From Natrinema salifodinae (GTDB lineage Archaea > Halobacteriota > Halobacteria > Halobacteriales > Natrialbaceae): a stretch of DNA of 64,000 nucleotides. This document shows, piece after piece, positions 53,150 through 62,946 of this stretch. The stretch lies in NCBI RefSeq assembly GCF_900110455.1, contig NZ_FOIS01000003.1, positions 699,491-763,490 of the forward strand, read 5' to 3'. The position numbers and the translations under genes were made by a program. The notes under the pieces are model-generated. The model did no database searches. It was not told the DNA's origin and saw only the letters and a list, made by a program, of their open reading frames with translations. How positions within the stretch are numbered: position 1 is the stretch's first letter; every line of letters starts with the position of its first letter.

Positions 53150-53311
53150 GTCGTCCCAGCCGGCCTCACAACGAACTCGGTAGGTCGCACGCGCGAAGCG
53201 CTCGATACGTCACAATGTCTCAGACTTCGAGCCGATAGCCTCTCGCAGCGGCGATACCGGGCAAAGAAACTGTAAACAGTTATCCGACTGGGGACGTAAG
53301 CCACCCACAAG

Positions 53312-54061
53312 ATGGCCAAGGACGTCAAGCCCACCCGCAAGAACTTGATGGCGATCGAGGATCGCATCGAGCTCTCGGAGCGGGGCCACGGGACGCTCGA
53401 GAAGAAACGCGACGGGCTGATCATGGAGTTCATGGACATTCTGGACAAGGCCCAGGACGTCCGTGGCGACCTCGCTGACGACTACGAGGACGCCCAGAAG
53501 AAGATCAACATGGCCCGCGCCATGGAGGGCGACGTCGCGGTCCGCGGTGCCGCGGCGGCGCTGCAGGAACACCCCGAGATCACGACCGAGTCAAAGAACA
53601 TCATGGGCGTGGTCGTCCCGCAGATCGAGTCCTCGCGAGTCTCCAAGAGCCTCGATCAGCGCGGCTACGGGATCATGGGCACCTCCGCCCGCATCGACGA
53701 GGCCGCCGAGGCCTACGAGGACCTACTGGAGAGCATCATCCTCGCCGCCGAGGTCGAGACGGCGATGAAGAAGATGCTCCGCGAGATCGAGACCACCAAG
53801 CGCCGCGTCAACGCCCTCGAATTCAAGCTCCTGCCCGAACTGCGCGACAGCCAGGAGTACATCGAGCAGAAGCTCGAAGAACAGGAACGCGAGGAGACGT
53901 TCCGCCTGAAGAAAATCAAGGACAAGAAGGAAGCCGAGGAGAAGGAAGAAGAGCGGAAAGAAGCCGAGGAAGCCGAGGCGGAAGAAGCCGAGGAGAAACA
54001 GGACGAACTCGAGGACGTACAGCCGGACACCGCCGCGCAGTCCCCCGCGGCCAACCAGTAA
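53312..54061 (+). CDS. atpD: A-type ATP synthase subunit D
   Basis: The 249-residue protein starts [36 protein letters not shown], the typical central-stalk subunit D, then long helices ([19 protein letters not shown]). The C-terminal 45 residues are a Lys/Glu-rich tail that is longer than usual in the family. It lies 2.6 kb from atpB, separated by the ligase and two small genes. A TATA-like GTAAACAGTTATC is about 35 bases upstream, so it is probably transcribed separately. Confidence 0.93.
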   Translation: MAKDVKPTRKNLMAIEDRIELSERGHGTLEKKRDGLIMEFMDILDKAQDVRGDLADDYEDAQKKINMARAMEGDVAVRGAAAALQEHPEITTESKNIMGVVVPQIESSRVSKSLDQRGYGIMGTSARIDEAAEAYEDLLESIILAAEVETAMKKMLREIETTKRRVNALEFKLLPELRDSQEYIEQKLEEQEREETFRLKKIKDKKEAEEKEEERKEAEEAEAEEAEEKQDELEDVQPDTAAQSPAANQ

Positions 54062-54100
54062 GCGTCCGTCGCCCCGACGGCCCCGCAACCCTCACTTTCG

Positions 54101-54547
54101 ATGGCCTGTTCCGAGTGCGGTTCCTCGACGATTTCGTTTTCGGTCCCTGAGGAGTACCGCGAGCACGCGCCGTCGGCATCCGAGCTCACGTCGTTCTGTC
54201 CGCGCTGTCTGACGCTCGAACCGGCTACGGACGAGGACGAGGAAGACGGCGCTATCGATACCGCTTCTACCACCGACGCAGATACCGCGACGACCGAACC
54301 GGACTTCACACGCGTCAGCGACGCGTTCCCGACGCGACCCGAGCGGGCGATTCCCCTCGCGCTCGCGCTGGGTCTCTGCTCGTCGCTCGCAACGAACCGG
54401 TCGGCGATCGAGTCGCTTCTTCGGGACGTCGAACGGGCCGGGACGGATCCGCTATTGGTACTCGATCGGCTCGTCGCAGACCCGTCGGTCGAGCCAGCGA
54501 TCGACCTCGACCGCCGACGGCGGCAACTCGAGCAGCTGTTGTACTAA
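54101..54547 (+). CDS. DUF6276-like zinc protein
   Basis: The 148-residue protein has MACSECGSSTISFSVPEEY and FCPRC, a zinc-binding pair, then an acidic linker and a helical half (RAIPLALALGLCSSLATNRSAIESLL). I recall this as DUF6276, a family found next to atpD in haloarchaea. Co-occurrence hints at a role with the ATP synthase, but there is no proof. It follows atpD by 39 bases. Confidence 0.75.
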   Translation: MACSECGSSTISFSVPEEYREHAPSASELTSFCPRCLTLEPATDEDEEDGAIDTASTTDADTATTEPDFTRVSDAFPTRPERAIPLALALGLCSSLATNRSAIESLLRDVERAGTDPLLVLDRLVADPSVEPAIDLDRRRRQLEQLLY

Positions 54548-54637
54548 TCGGGTTACGAGCCGTCGAAACGAGAACATCCGTTTTCGTCCCTCCGACGAGA
54601 CGAACCGAAGACTGCTGTGAGCGACGACCGCGGAGGC

Positions 54638-55033
54638 TTACTTCCCGGTCGGTCGCACGTTGTTGCTGATCGCCTGTTTGACCTGCAGGGCGGCGCTGGC
54701 GGCCAGGCCGCGCGCGACCTCGTCGCGCTCATCGGCGGTGATGACCTCTTCGGCGGCCGCCTCCTCGAGTTCGGGCGTGAAGCCGGCGCTGACGGCGTGG
54801 CCGACCGGCGGGCGGACCGCAACGGTGACCTGCGGGCCGGAGATGCCGCTCGAGACGTCGGCGTCGACGACGTACTCGTCGGGGAGGAACTCGCGCGTCC
54901 GGGCGGCGATCCGCGAGACGTCGCGGTGGAGCAGTCGTTTCTGTGCGCTCGAGAGATCCGGAACGTCCGCCGCGGCACGTTGCCCAGCTCCAGTCTCGCC
55001 CGGTAGCCCTGCGTACGGCGTATTTCCGTTCAT
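54638..55033 (-). CDS. DUF5811-like conserved haloarchaeal protein
   Basis: The 131-residue protein has an acidic start (MNGNTPYAGLPGETGAG) followed by LSSAQKRLLHRDVSRIAARTREFLPDEYVVDADVSSG and VTVAVRPPVGHAVSAGF. It fits the family I recall as DUF5811, widespread in haloarchaea. It has no known role. It lies upstream of, and in the same direction as, nothing it could be clearly linked with; the arginine decarboxylase gene ends 91 bases before its own start on the same strand. Confidence 0.7.
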   Translation of the reverse strand: MNGNTPYAGLPGETGAGQRAAADVPDLSSAQKRLLHRDVSRIAARTREFLPDEYVVDADVSSGISGPQVTVAVRPPVGHAVSAGFTPELEEAAAEEVITADERDEVARGLAASAALQVKQAISNNVRPTGK

Positions 55034-55124
55034 GAGAAGTGTGTGCCCGTAGCAATGGGCCGACCGGTGAAAAGGGTTCGCTTTCGGTCACTCCTCGACT
55101 CCGACCGCGTCGTGAGCAACGGAT

Positions 55125-55604
55125 CTACAGAATCGGATCGCTCTCCCCGTAGACCGCGAGCACGACCGCCGACGTGTACTGGCCCGGATCGGCCTGGTGG
55201 CTCTCGACGGCGACTCCCGGCTCCGTAAACTCCCAGTCCCGGAGGTCCTGGCCCGCGGCCAGGCCTTCTCGGACGCGGCGTTCGACGTCTTCGCGGTCAG
55301 TCTCGCCCGCGGTCTCGTAGAACAGGCCCGGGCCGTCGTCGACGGACTGGTTCCACGCCAGGGCCGCGCTCACGCGCCCCGGTCCGGCGGCGGTGGCGCG
55401 CGCTTCGACGACGGTCAGACGCTCGCCGGCGGGGCCGAGGTCGGGCGCGGTGCCGACAGCTTCGACGGGCGTCTCTGCGGGAATCACGGAGGAGACCGAG
55501 ACCAGATTGTAGTTCTCGATGCCGGCCTCGGCGAGCGCGGCGTCGTAGGAGGCCATCGCCGTGGGCGCCGATGCGGACCCCCAGACGACTCGAATCGTGC
55601 TCAT
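55125..55604 (-). CDS. pdaD: Pyruvoyl-dependent arginine decarboxylase
   Basis: The 159-residue protein is a proenzyme. The chain cuts itself between S38 and S39 in NLVSVSSVIPAE, and S39 becomes the pyruvoyl group. The conserved GLFYETAGE and the central VVEARATAAGPGRVSAALAWN strands match the family. The product agmatine is used for polyamines and for agmatidine in tRNA-Ile2 in archaea. The length is normal (about 155-165). Confidence 0.9.
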   Translation of the reverse strand: MSTIRVVWGSASAPTAMASYDAALAEAGIENYNLVSVSSVIPAETPVEAVGTAPDLGPAGERLTVVEARATAAGPGRVSAALAWNQSVDDGPGLFYETAGETDREDVERRVREGLAAGQDLRDWEFTEPGVAVESHQADPGQYTSAVVLAVYGESDPIL

Positions 55605-55703
55605 ACTCGCCCTTCGGGGATGAGCGGCGTAAGGACTTGCGATCCGAAACCGATCGGGAGACGGGCAAGTGTGAGAGTGAGCGAAACCGGAGAAACCAGT
55701 CCG

Positions 55704-56936
55704 TTACTGGTAAAAGTAGCCTGGCGACGAGACGACGTCGCTGGAGTCGTCGTTCTCGATCTTCTCGAAGGCGTTTACGAAGTCCTGGTGGGAGACCTCG
55801 TCGCGGTCGTTTCGGATCGCGAACATGCCGGCCTCGGTGGCCAGGCTCTCGATGTCGGCGCCGGAGTAGCCGTCGGTCTCGGCCGCCAGGTCGGCGAAGT
55901 CGACACCGTCCGAGACGTTCATACCGCGGGTGTGGATCTCGAGGATCTGCTCGCGGCCCTCCTCGTTGGGTTCGGGGACCTCGATGAGGCGGTCGAACCG
56001 ACCGGGACGGAGGATGGCGCGGTCGAGCATGTCGAAGCGGTTGGTCGCGGCGATAATGCGGATCTCGCCGCGGGCTTCGAAGCCGTCCATCTCCGAGAGG
56101 AGCTGCATCATCGTCCGCTGGACCTCGGCGTCGCCGGAGGTCTTGGACTCGGTGCGTCGGGTCGCGATGGCGTCGATCTCGTCGATGAAGATGATGGCGG
56201 GTTCGCGCTCGCGGGCCATCTCGAAGAGGTCGCGGACGAGCCGGGACCCCTCGCCGATGAACTTGCGGACGAGTTCGGAGCCGGCCATCTTGATGAAGGT
56301 GGCGTCGGTGTGGTTGGCAACGGCCTTCGCCAGCATCGTCTTGCCGGTGCCCGGCGGCCCGTACAGCAGGACGCCGCTCGGGGGCTCGATCCCGACCTCG
56401 TCGAACAGTTCGGGCTCAGCTAGGGGCTGTTCGACGGCCTCGCGGACCTCGCGGACCTGCTCGTCGATGCCGCCGATGTCCTCGTAGCTGACTGCGGGCT
56501 TCTCGGTGATCTCCATCGACTGGGCCCGCGCGTCGGTCTCGGCGTCGAGCACCGTCTGGATCGCGAAGGAGTCGTTGACGGCGACGCGGTCGCCGGCCTC
56601 GACGCGGTCGACCATTCGCGAGGAAACCTCGGTGAGGACCTCCTGGTTGTTGCCGTGTTGCTTGACGACGACTTCCTCGTCGTCGAGGACGTCCTCGACG
56701 GTCGCGATGTACAGCGACGAACTCTTCAGCGACTCGTTTTCGCGTTCGACGCGGTCGACTTTCTCCTGGAGGCGCTGGCGGCGGTCCTCGGCCTCGTCGA
56801 GCTGGTCGGACAGCTGGTCGTTGACGTCGACGAGATCTTCGTAGTGACCGCGGAGCGCCTCGAGCCGCTCGTCGTCGGGAAGATCCGGATCGATATCGCG
56901 GTGAGGTCGGTCGGGAATAGAGGGGCTTCGAGACAT
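55704..56936 (-). CDS. pan: Proteasome-activating nucleotidase (PAN)
   Basis: The 410-residue protein has an N-terminal coiled coil (residues 22-75), an OB-fold ring domain and an AAA+ domain with Walker A GPPGTGKT (193-200), Walker B IIFIDEID and ISRH-type ATNRFDMLDRAILRPGRFDR. The C-terminus ends in FYQ, a hydrophobic-Tyr-X motif that docks into the 20S gate. PAN unfolds proteins for the 20S proteasome. The start at the ATG at 56936 was chosen because the longer frame adds an unconserved stretch. Haloarchaea often have two PAN genes. Confidence 0.95.
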   Translation of the reverse strand: MSRSPSIPDRPHRDIDPDLPDDERLEALRGHYEDLVDVNDQLSDQLDEAEDRRQRLQEKVDRVERENESLKSSSLYIATVEDVLDDEEVVVKQHGNNQEVLTEVSSRMVDRVEAGDRVAVNDSFAIQTVLDAETDARAQSMEITEKPAVSYEDIGGIDEQVREVREAVEQPLAEPELFDEVGIEPPSGVLLYGPPGTGKTMLAKAVANHTDATFIKMAGSELVRKFIGEGSRLVRDLFEMAREREPAIIFIDEIDAIATRRTESKTSGDAEVQRTMMQLLSEMDGFEARGEIRIIAATNRFDMLDRAILRPGRFDRLIEVPEPNEEGREQILEIHTRGMNVSDGVDFADLAAETDGYSGADIESLATEAGMFAIRNDRDEVSHQDFVNAFEKIENDDSSDVVSSPGYFYQ

Positions 56937-57122
56937 CCTGACGTACGCCGATAAGATTTCGACAGTAAATGTGCCTTTGGGTCCCGGAGGGATTTCTGTC
57001 ACGAGCTATCAATGCACGCCCTGCGACTGATGGGGGCGGCCGGATCGGACCGCGAATTTCGCTCGGCTCGCAGACCCGCGGTCGCGCCGAAAAGACGAAT
57101 CGCCAGCCGACGGCCGGGTCGG

Positions 57123-58916
57123 TTAGTCGAGCAGTGACTCGAATTCGTCGAGGCGCTGGCCGTACGTCTCGAGCGCGCGGTCGATGGGAGCCGAGGAACT
57201 CATGTCAACGCCGGCGATCCGCAGCAGTTCGAGGGGGTACTCCCGGGAGCCCCGCCGGAGGAAGTCGAGGTAGTCCTCGGCGGCGGGTTGCCCCCGCTCG
57301 AGCACGTCGTCGACGATCGCCAGGGCGGCGGAGATACCGGTCGCGTACTGGTAGACGTAGAACGCGCGGTAGAAGTGCGGAATGCGCATCCATTCGCGGG
57401 CGATGCGGTCGTCGATCACGGCGGGCTCGTAGTAGTCGGCCTTCAGCCCGCGGTAGAGCTCGTCCAGGCGGTCGGCCGTGAGCGGCTCGCTCTCCTCCTC
57501 GAGGCGGTGGGCCTCGTGCTCGAACTCCGCGAAGAGGGTCTGTCGGTACAGCGTCGAGCGGACGCGTTCGAGGAATTCGTTTAAGACGTGCTTCCGGAAC
57601 TCGGGGTCGTCGACCGTCTCGAGCAAGTGGTGGGTCAGCAACGCCTCGTTGACCGTGCTGGCGACCTCGGCCACGAAGATCTCGTAGCCCGAGTAGACGA
57701 ACGGCTGTTCCTCCGTGGTGAGTTCGGAGTGCATCGAGTGGCCGAGCTCGTGGGCCAGCGTGTACATCGAGGCGATGTCCTGCTGGTAGTTCAGCAGGAT
57801 GAACGGCTGGGTGTCGTAGGTCCCGCCAGAGTAGGCGCCGGACTGTTTCCCCTCGTTCTCGTAGACGTCGACCCAGCGGGAGTCCAGTCCCTCCTGAACC
57901 CGAGACTGGTACTCCTCGCCCAGCGGTGTGAGCGCGTCGACGACGTACTCGGTTGCCCGGTCGTACGCCAGATCGGGGCCCTCGTCGCCGGTCAGCGGCA
58001 TGTAGAGGTCCCACATCTGAAGCTCCTCGACGTCTAACGCCTGTCGTTTGAGTTCGGCGTGGCGGTGGAGGTTGTCGAGGTTGTCGCGGACGGTGTCGAC
58101 GAGGGTATCGTAGACCTCGACGGGGACGTTCGGGCCGTCGAGAGCGGCCTGGCGTGCGGTGTCGTAGTTTCGCGCGCGGGCGGTCTTGACGTCGGCCTTG
58201 ACGCTGTTCTTGTAGGCGGACGCGACGGTGTTCCGGACGGATTCCCACTCGTCGAAGTAGCCCTCGTAGACGCGCCGGCGGAAGTCTCGATCGGGGCGCT
58301 TGAGCAGATTCGTGAAATTGCTCTGGGTGATCTCGACGGCCTCGCCGTCGGGATCCTCGACGGTGGGAAACGCCATGTCCGCGTTCGAGAGCATGTTGTA
58401 GACCTCGCCCGTCGCGCCGGTCACCTCGCTCAGATCCGCAAGCAGCGCCTCGACCTCGGCCGAGCGCGTGTGGGGTTTCATCCGGAGGACGTCGTCGACG
58501 TAGTGGTCGTAGGTCTCCAACTCGGATTCCTCGGCGACCATCTCGTCGAACTCGTCGCGAGTCAACTCCTGGATTTCGGGGTCGATGAAGGAAGCCGCGG
58601 ACTGGGCGTCGGCCGCCAGCGACTGCGCGCGGGCGGTCAGCCCCTGATAGTACTGGTCGGTCGTGTCCTCGTCTCGGCGCATCCGGGCGTAGGCCGTGAC
58701 CGTCGAGACCTCGCGTAGAAGCTCGTCGCGCAGTTCGAGCACTTCGAGGAGGGTCCCGGCGTCGTCGGCAACCCGCCCCTCGTAGGCCTCGAGTTCGTCG
58801 ACGCGCTCGGCGACGGCCTCGTAGGCCGCCTCCCAGTCGTCGTCGGTCGCGTAGATACTCTCGAGATCCCACTTGTACTCGGTGTCTATCTCCGAGCGCT
58901 CGGATACCGAACTCAT
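57123..58916 (-). CDS. pepF: Oligoendopeptidase F (M3B)
   Basis: The 597-residue protein has the thermolysin-like zinc motif HELGHSMHS and the later Glu in YEIFVAEVASTVNEA. N-terminal helical lobes cover the first 300 residues. It cuts peptides of about 7-20 residues and works downstream of proteases such as the proteasome. The start at the ATG at 58916, before SSVSERSEIDTEYKWDLES, is typical. PAN lies 187 bases downstream on the same strand, so the pairing fits successive steps of protein breakdown. Confidence 0.95.
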   Translation of the reverse strand: MSSVSERSEIDTEYKWDLESIYATDDDWEAAYEAVAERVDELEAYEGRVADDAGTLLEVLELRDELLREVSTVTAYARMRRDEDTTDQYYQGLTARAQSLAADAQSAASFIDPEIQELTRDEFDEMVAEESELETYDHYVDDVLRMKPHTRSAEVEALLADLSEVTGATGEVYNMLSNADMAFPTVEDPDGEAVEITQSNFTNLLKRPDRDFRRRVYEGYFDEWESVRNTVASAYKNSVKADVKTARARNYDTARQAALDGPNVPVEVYDTLVDTVRDNLDNLHRHAELKRQALDVEELQMWDLYMPLTGDEGPDLAYDRATEYVVDALTPLGEEYQSRVQEGLDSRWVDVYENEGKQSGAYSGGTYDTQPFILLNYQQDIASMYTLAHELGHSMHSELTTEEQPFVYSGYEIFVAEVASTVNEALLTHHLLETVDDPEFRKHVLNEFLERVRSTLYRQTLFAEFEHEAHRLEEESEPLTADRLDELYRGLKADYYEPAVIDDRIAREWMRIPHFYRAFYVYQYATGISAALAIVDDVLERGQPAAEDYLDFLRRGSREYPLELLRIAGVDMSSSAPIDRALETYGQRLDEFESLLD

Positions 58917-59117
58917 ACTCCGTACGAGGCGATCCCCGGAGGTAAGGCTTGTCTTTGCTCGCATCTCGGGCATCTCGGGCGTATCGAGCCGGCGGTGGCG
59001 AATTCGATTCCGGACGATAGTTCGCAGACGACCGATTTGTATGAATTTATGATCGGTAGTTCGCGGCGGGCACATGACCGCTCGCCGCTTTTACCGATCG
59101 GCGGACTAGCGTCGCCG

Positions 59118-60233
59118 ATGACGGACTCCGACGCCGACGACGTCCTATTCGACTCGGTCGACCTCGGCGACGAACGCCTGGCGAACCGCGTCGGGCTCGC
59201 GCCGATGACGCGAACCAGCGCCGCCGAGGACGGCCGCGCGACGGCCGAGATGGCCCGGTACTACGCGAAGTTCGCCAGCGGCGGCTTCTCCTTCCTCATC
59301 ACCGAGGGCACCTACCCGGACGAGGCGTACAGTCAGGGGTACGACCAGCAGCCCGGCCTCGCGAACGACGACCACGTCGACGCGTGGCGGCGGGTGACCG
59401 ACGCCGTCCACGAGGAAGGCGCGCCGATCGTCGCCCAGTTGATGCACGCCGGCGCGCTCTCCCAGGGGAACCGCTACGCCGACGAGACGGGCGCCCCCTC
59501 GGTCGTCCGACCGAAGGGCGAACAACTCGAGATGTACGGCGGCGAGGGTGAGTTCCCCGAGCCGAAGGCGCTGACGACCGACGAGATCGACGACGCGATC
59601 GACGGGTTCGTCGCCGCCGCCGAGCGCGCGGTCGAGGCGGACTTCGACGGCGTCGAGGTTCACGGCGCGAACGGCTACCTGCTCGACCAGTTCCTCACGA
59701 CGTACACGAATCAGCGCGACGACGAGTACGGCGGCGACGTCGAGAATCGAGTCCGCCTGGCCGCGGAGGTCCTCGAGGCGGTGCAGGCCGCGACGCCCGA
59801 GGACTTCGTCGTCGGGATCAGGATCTCCCAGAGCAAGGTCAACGACCCCGACTACCGCTGGCCCGGCGGCGAGGACGACGCCGAAGTGATCTTCGAGACG
59901 CTCACCGACGCCGGGGCGGACTACCTCCACGTTACCGAGGAGGACGTCACGACGCCCGCGTTCGAATCGGGGCCGACGCTGACGGAACTCGCCGACCGAT
60001 ACGGCGACGCGCCCGTGATCGCCAACGGCGCGCTCGAGGACCCCGACACGGCGCGTGCGACCGTCGCGGCGGGCGCGGACCTGATCACGCTCGCGAAGGG
60101 CGCGCTCGCCAACCCCGACTGGCCACAACGCGTCGCCGAGGGCCGTCCGCTCGACGACTTCGACTTCCAGCGAATCCTCCAGCCGGACGCCAGCATCGAC
60201 GAGACCGAAGTGCCGGAACCCGCGGACGACTGA
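59118..60233 (+). CDS. NADH:flavin oxidoreductase (old yellow enzyme family)
   Basis: The 371-residue protein is a single TIM barrel with FMN. Seen are GLAPMTRTSAAEDGRAT near the start, VAQLMHAG, FDGVEVHGANGYLLDQFLT (the HxxN-type residues), FVVGIRIS and LITLAKGALANPDWP. It should reduce the C=C bond of an enone with NAD(P)H, or a related flavin reaction. It lacks the C-terminal iron-sulfur and NADPH domains of dienoyl-CoA reductases. The start at 59118 was chosen because it begins at the acidic family N-terminus. Confidence 0.92.
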   Translation: MTDSDADDVLFDSVDLGDERLANRVGLAPMTRTSAAEDGRATAEMARYYAKFASGGFSFLITEGTYPDEAYSQGYDQQPGLANDDHVDAWRRVTDAVHEEGAPIVAQLMHAGALSQGNRYADETGAPSVVRPKGEQLEMYGGEGEFPEPKALTTDEIDDAIDGFVAAAERAVEADFDGVEVHGANGYLLDQFLTTYTNQRDDEYGGDVENRVRLAAEVLEAVQAATPEDFVVGIRISQSKVNDPDYRWPGGEDDAEVIFETLTDAGADYLHVTEEDVTTPAFESGPTLTELADRYGDAPVIANGALEDPDTARATVAAGADLITLAKGALANPDWPQRVAEGRPLDDFDFQRILQPDASIDETEVPEPADD

Positions 60234-60312
60234 GCGCGGCACGGACGCCGATTCGACGACTCGCGACCGGTGGCGCCCCGTCTCTTTTCTCGATCGCCCC
60301 GGAAAGGAGCGT

Positions 60313-61725
60313 ATGGAAGACGGTGCTCCGGACCCGGACGTCGCCCTCGAGCGCGCGATCGGCCGCGCCTGGTCCGACGACCGACCCTGGGAGCTGCTGA
60401 CCCGACTGACCGAACTCCCCCACCGGATGGGCGGCTCCGGCGGCGAGCGCCGCGCCGCCGAGATCGTCCGAGAGCGTCTCACGGACGCGGGCCTCGAGAA
60501 CGCCCGAATCGAGTCGTTCCCGATGCAGTACTGGGAGCGGGGGACGACCGAGCTCGCGGTCCTCGAGGGCGAGCCCGAAACGCGACGGGGACGAGACGAG
60601 GGAGCGACGGCCGGCGCCGAGCGAATCGACCGCTTCTTCGACGCGATCGCGCTGCCCTATTCGCCGCCAGGCGACGTCGAAGGACCGCTGGTCGACGTCG
60701 GGTACGGCACGCCCGCCGAAATCGAGGACGCGAACGCAGACCTACAGGGCGCGATCGCCGTCGCGAGCACGACGACACCGCCCGGCCAGCGGTTCGTCCA
60801 CCGGATGGAGAAGTTCGGCCACGCCGTTGCGGCGGGCGCGGATGCGTTCGTCTTCGGCAACCACGTTCCCGGGCAACTGCCGCCGACCGGCGCGCTCCGG
60901 TTCGACGGCGAAGCGGCCGTACCTGGCGTCGGCGTCAGCGCCGAGACCCGCGACTGGCTGACGGAGTACGCCGACCGCAGCGCGCGGGCGAGACTCCGCG
61001 TCGACGCGACGACCCGCGACGGATCGAGTCAAAACGTCTCCGGAACCCTCGGCCCGGACGCGGACGAGGCGGTGCTCGTTCTCGCACACTACGACGCCCA
61101 CGACCTCGCCGAGGGCGCGCTGGACAACGGCTGCGGGATCGCGACCGTCGTCGGCGCGACTGGAATTTTGGCGGCGATCGAAGACGAACTCGAGTGCACG
61201 GTCCGGATCGTCGGCGTCGGCTCCGAGGAGTTGGGGCTCTTGGGCGCCGAGGCGCTGGCTGACGACCTATCCCTCGAATCGATCCGCGCGGTCGTCAACG
61301 TCGACGGCGCGGGGCGGTTCCGGAACCTGCGGGCGCTGTCCCACGGCTCGGACCCGCTCGCGGACCTGGCCGACGACGTGACCGACGCGGTCGGCCAGCC
61401 GGTCGTCCACGTCCCGGAGCCGCACCCGTTTAGCGATCACTGGCCGTTCCTGCGGGCCGGCGTGCCGGCGCTGCAGCTCCACAGCGAGCCGTCCGAGGGC
61501 GGCGAGCGCGGCCGCGGCTGGGGACACACGGCGGCGGACACCCGCGACAAGGTCGATCCCCGCAATCTCCGGGAGCACGCGATTCTGACGGCGCTGCTCG
61601 TCCGTGAACTCGCCGAGCGGGACGTCCCGCGGATCGAAACGGACGACCTCCGCGATCGGCTGCAGGAGCAGGACTACGAACCCGGTATGCGCGCGGCCGA
61701 GATTTGGCCCGACGCCTGGTCGTGA
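60313..61725 (+). CDS. M28 family aminopeptidase
   Basis: The 470-residue protein has an N-terminal region with a PA-like insert (IEDANADLQGAIAVASTT) and the M28 zinc sites: AHYDAHD and LDNGCGIATVV, then the Glu-Glu pair in VGSEELGLLGAEAL, VNVDGAGRF and GWGHTAADT. It removes N-terminal amino acids or cleaves short peptides. It follows the OYE gene by 79 bases on the same strand. Confidence 0.9.
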   Translation: MEDGAPDPDVALERAIGRAWSDDRPWELLTRLTELPHRMGGSGGERRAAEIVRERLTDAGLENARIESFPMQYWERGTTELAVLEGEPETRRGRDEGATAGAERIDRFFDAIALPYSPPGDVEGPLVDVGYGTPAEIEDANADLQGAIAVASTTTPPGQRFVHRMEKFGHAVAAGADAFVFGNHVPGQLPPTGALRFDGEAAVPGVGVSAETRDWLTEYADRSARARLRVDATTRDGSSQNVSGTLGPDADEAVLVLAHYDAHDLAEGALDNGCGIATVVGATGILAAIEDELECTVRIVGVGSEELGLLGAEALADDLSLESIRAVVNVDGAGRFRNLRALSHGSDPLADLADDVTDAVGQPVVHVPEPHPFSDHWPFLRAGVPALQLHSEPSEGGERGRGWGHTAADTRDKVDPRNLREHAILTALLVRELAERDVPRIETDDLRDRLQEQDYEPGMRAAEIWPDAWS

Positions 61726-61742
61726 GCGACGGCCGAGGATCG

Positions 61743-61979
61743 CTACGTCTCCGCGTCGACTGCGGTCCGGACGACGCGGGCCAGGCCCAGCATCGCGACG
61801 AACGTTCCGACGAGCACGAGTACGATGAGCAGGATGACACCTAGCGCGGAGGCGCCGATTTCAGGATGGGTCCGCAGCGCCGCCGTAAGGCGGATACCGA
61901 AGAAGGCCACGAGACCGCCCGCGGCGACCCGAATCGACGCGCGCCAGTAGGCGCCGTACTCTTCCGGCGACAGTTCCAT
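61743..61979 (-). CDS. Small two-segment membrane protein
   Basis: The 78-residue protein starts MELSPEEYGAYWRASIRVAAGG and has two hydrophobic segments (about residues 16-34 and 43-68). I do not recognise a family. It is convergent with the M28 gene, 17 bases apart. Confidence 0.55.
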   Translation of the reverse strand: MELSPEEYGAYWRASIRVAAGGLVAFFGIRLTAALRTHPEIGASALGVILLIVLVLVGTFVAMLGLARVVRTAVDAET

Positions 61980-62073
61980 GCGCCGACGTGTGTGCTCGGC
62001 CGTGAAAAACGCTCGTACACGCTCCGAACCGCGGACTGCGACCCGCGCCGCACGGATCAGGCCGATCCGCTCG

Positions 62074-62946
62074 TCACCGTAGCCCGTCGGCCACCCGGCC
62101 GGCGACCCGCGCGCCCGTCCGCCGGTCGATGCGGCGACGCTCGAAGATCGCTCGCGCCCGCTCGGCCGCTTCCTCGTCGACCTCGAACGTGAGGTCGGGA
62201 TAGGCCACGTCGGTTAGGACCAGCGGCTCCGGCGGCGCGGGGGCGATGCCCTCGTGACCAGGCAGCGGCTCGGACCCGAGCGCGCGGTCGATCTTCTCGC
62301 GGGGCGCGTCCCCGGCGCCGATCGCGCGAGCCAGCGAGACCAGGCGACGGACGAGTTCGCGCGCGAAGCCGCCCGCGCTGACGGTGACGACGAGGTAGTC
62401 GCCGTCGCGGGTCGTTTCGAGCGTCGGCGAGCGCTCGGTGTTGCGGTCGTCCGGCGTCAGGTTGTGGAAGTCGTGCGTACCTGACAGCGCCCGACAGGCC
62501 GCGTGGAAGCGGTCGTCGTCGACGGTCGGCGCGGCGCCGGCTCGGTTCCGATCCGACGCGTCCGACCCTGGATCGGACGAGGCCGCGGGCGGCGCGTACA
62601 GGTGATACGCGTACTCCCGGCGGCTCGCGTGGTGGGTCGCGTGGAATTCGGCCGGCGCGTCTGCGGCCGACCAGGCGCGGACGTCGGCGGGGAGTTCGGC
62701 GTTCAGCGCCCGCGGCGAGAGCCAGTCGGGCGCATCGAAGGCGACTGTTTGAGCGAGCGCCGAGACGCCCGCATCGGTGCGGCCGGCGGCGGCGTAGCCC
62801 GCGGGCTTATCGGCGTCGGGAGCGAGAATCCTGTGGCCGCGAAGGGCGTCGAAAATGGCGTCCTCGACGGTCGGAACGTCGGGCTGGCGCTGGAAGCCGT
62901 GATACTCCGTCCCGTCGTAGGCGATCCGAAACGCGCGGCGTTCCAT
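62074..62946 (-). CDS. truA: tRNA pseudouridine synthase A
   Basis: The 290-residue protein has the TruA motif AGRTDAGVSALAQ, with the catalytic Asp in this motif, the RREYAYHLYAP strand and the FARELVRRLVS helix. It converts uridines 38-40 of tRNA to pseudouridine. An insert of about 25 residues (ASSDPGSDASDRNRAGAAP) around residue 125 is unusual but in a surface loop. Confidence 0.93.
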   Translation of the reverse strand: MERRAFRIAYDGTEYHGFQRQPDVPTVEDAIFDALRGHRILAPDADKPAGYAAAGRTDAGVSALAQTVAFDAPDWLSPRALNAELPADVRAWSAADAPAEFHATHHASRREYAYHLYAPPAASSDPGSDASDRNRAGAAPTVDDDRFHAACRALSGTHDFHNLTPDDRNTERSPTLETTRDGDYLVVTVSAGGFARELVRRLVSLARAIGAGDAPREKIDRALGSEPLPGHEGIAPAPPEPLVLTDVAYPDLTFEVDEEAAERARAIFERRRIDRRTGARVAGRVADGLR

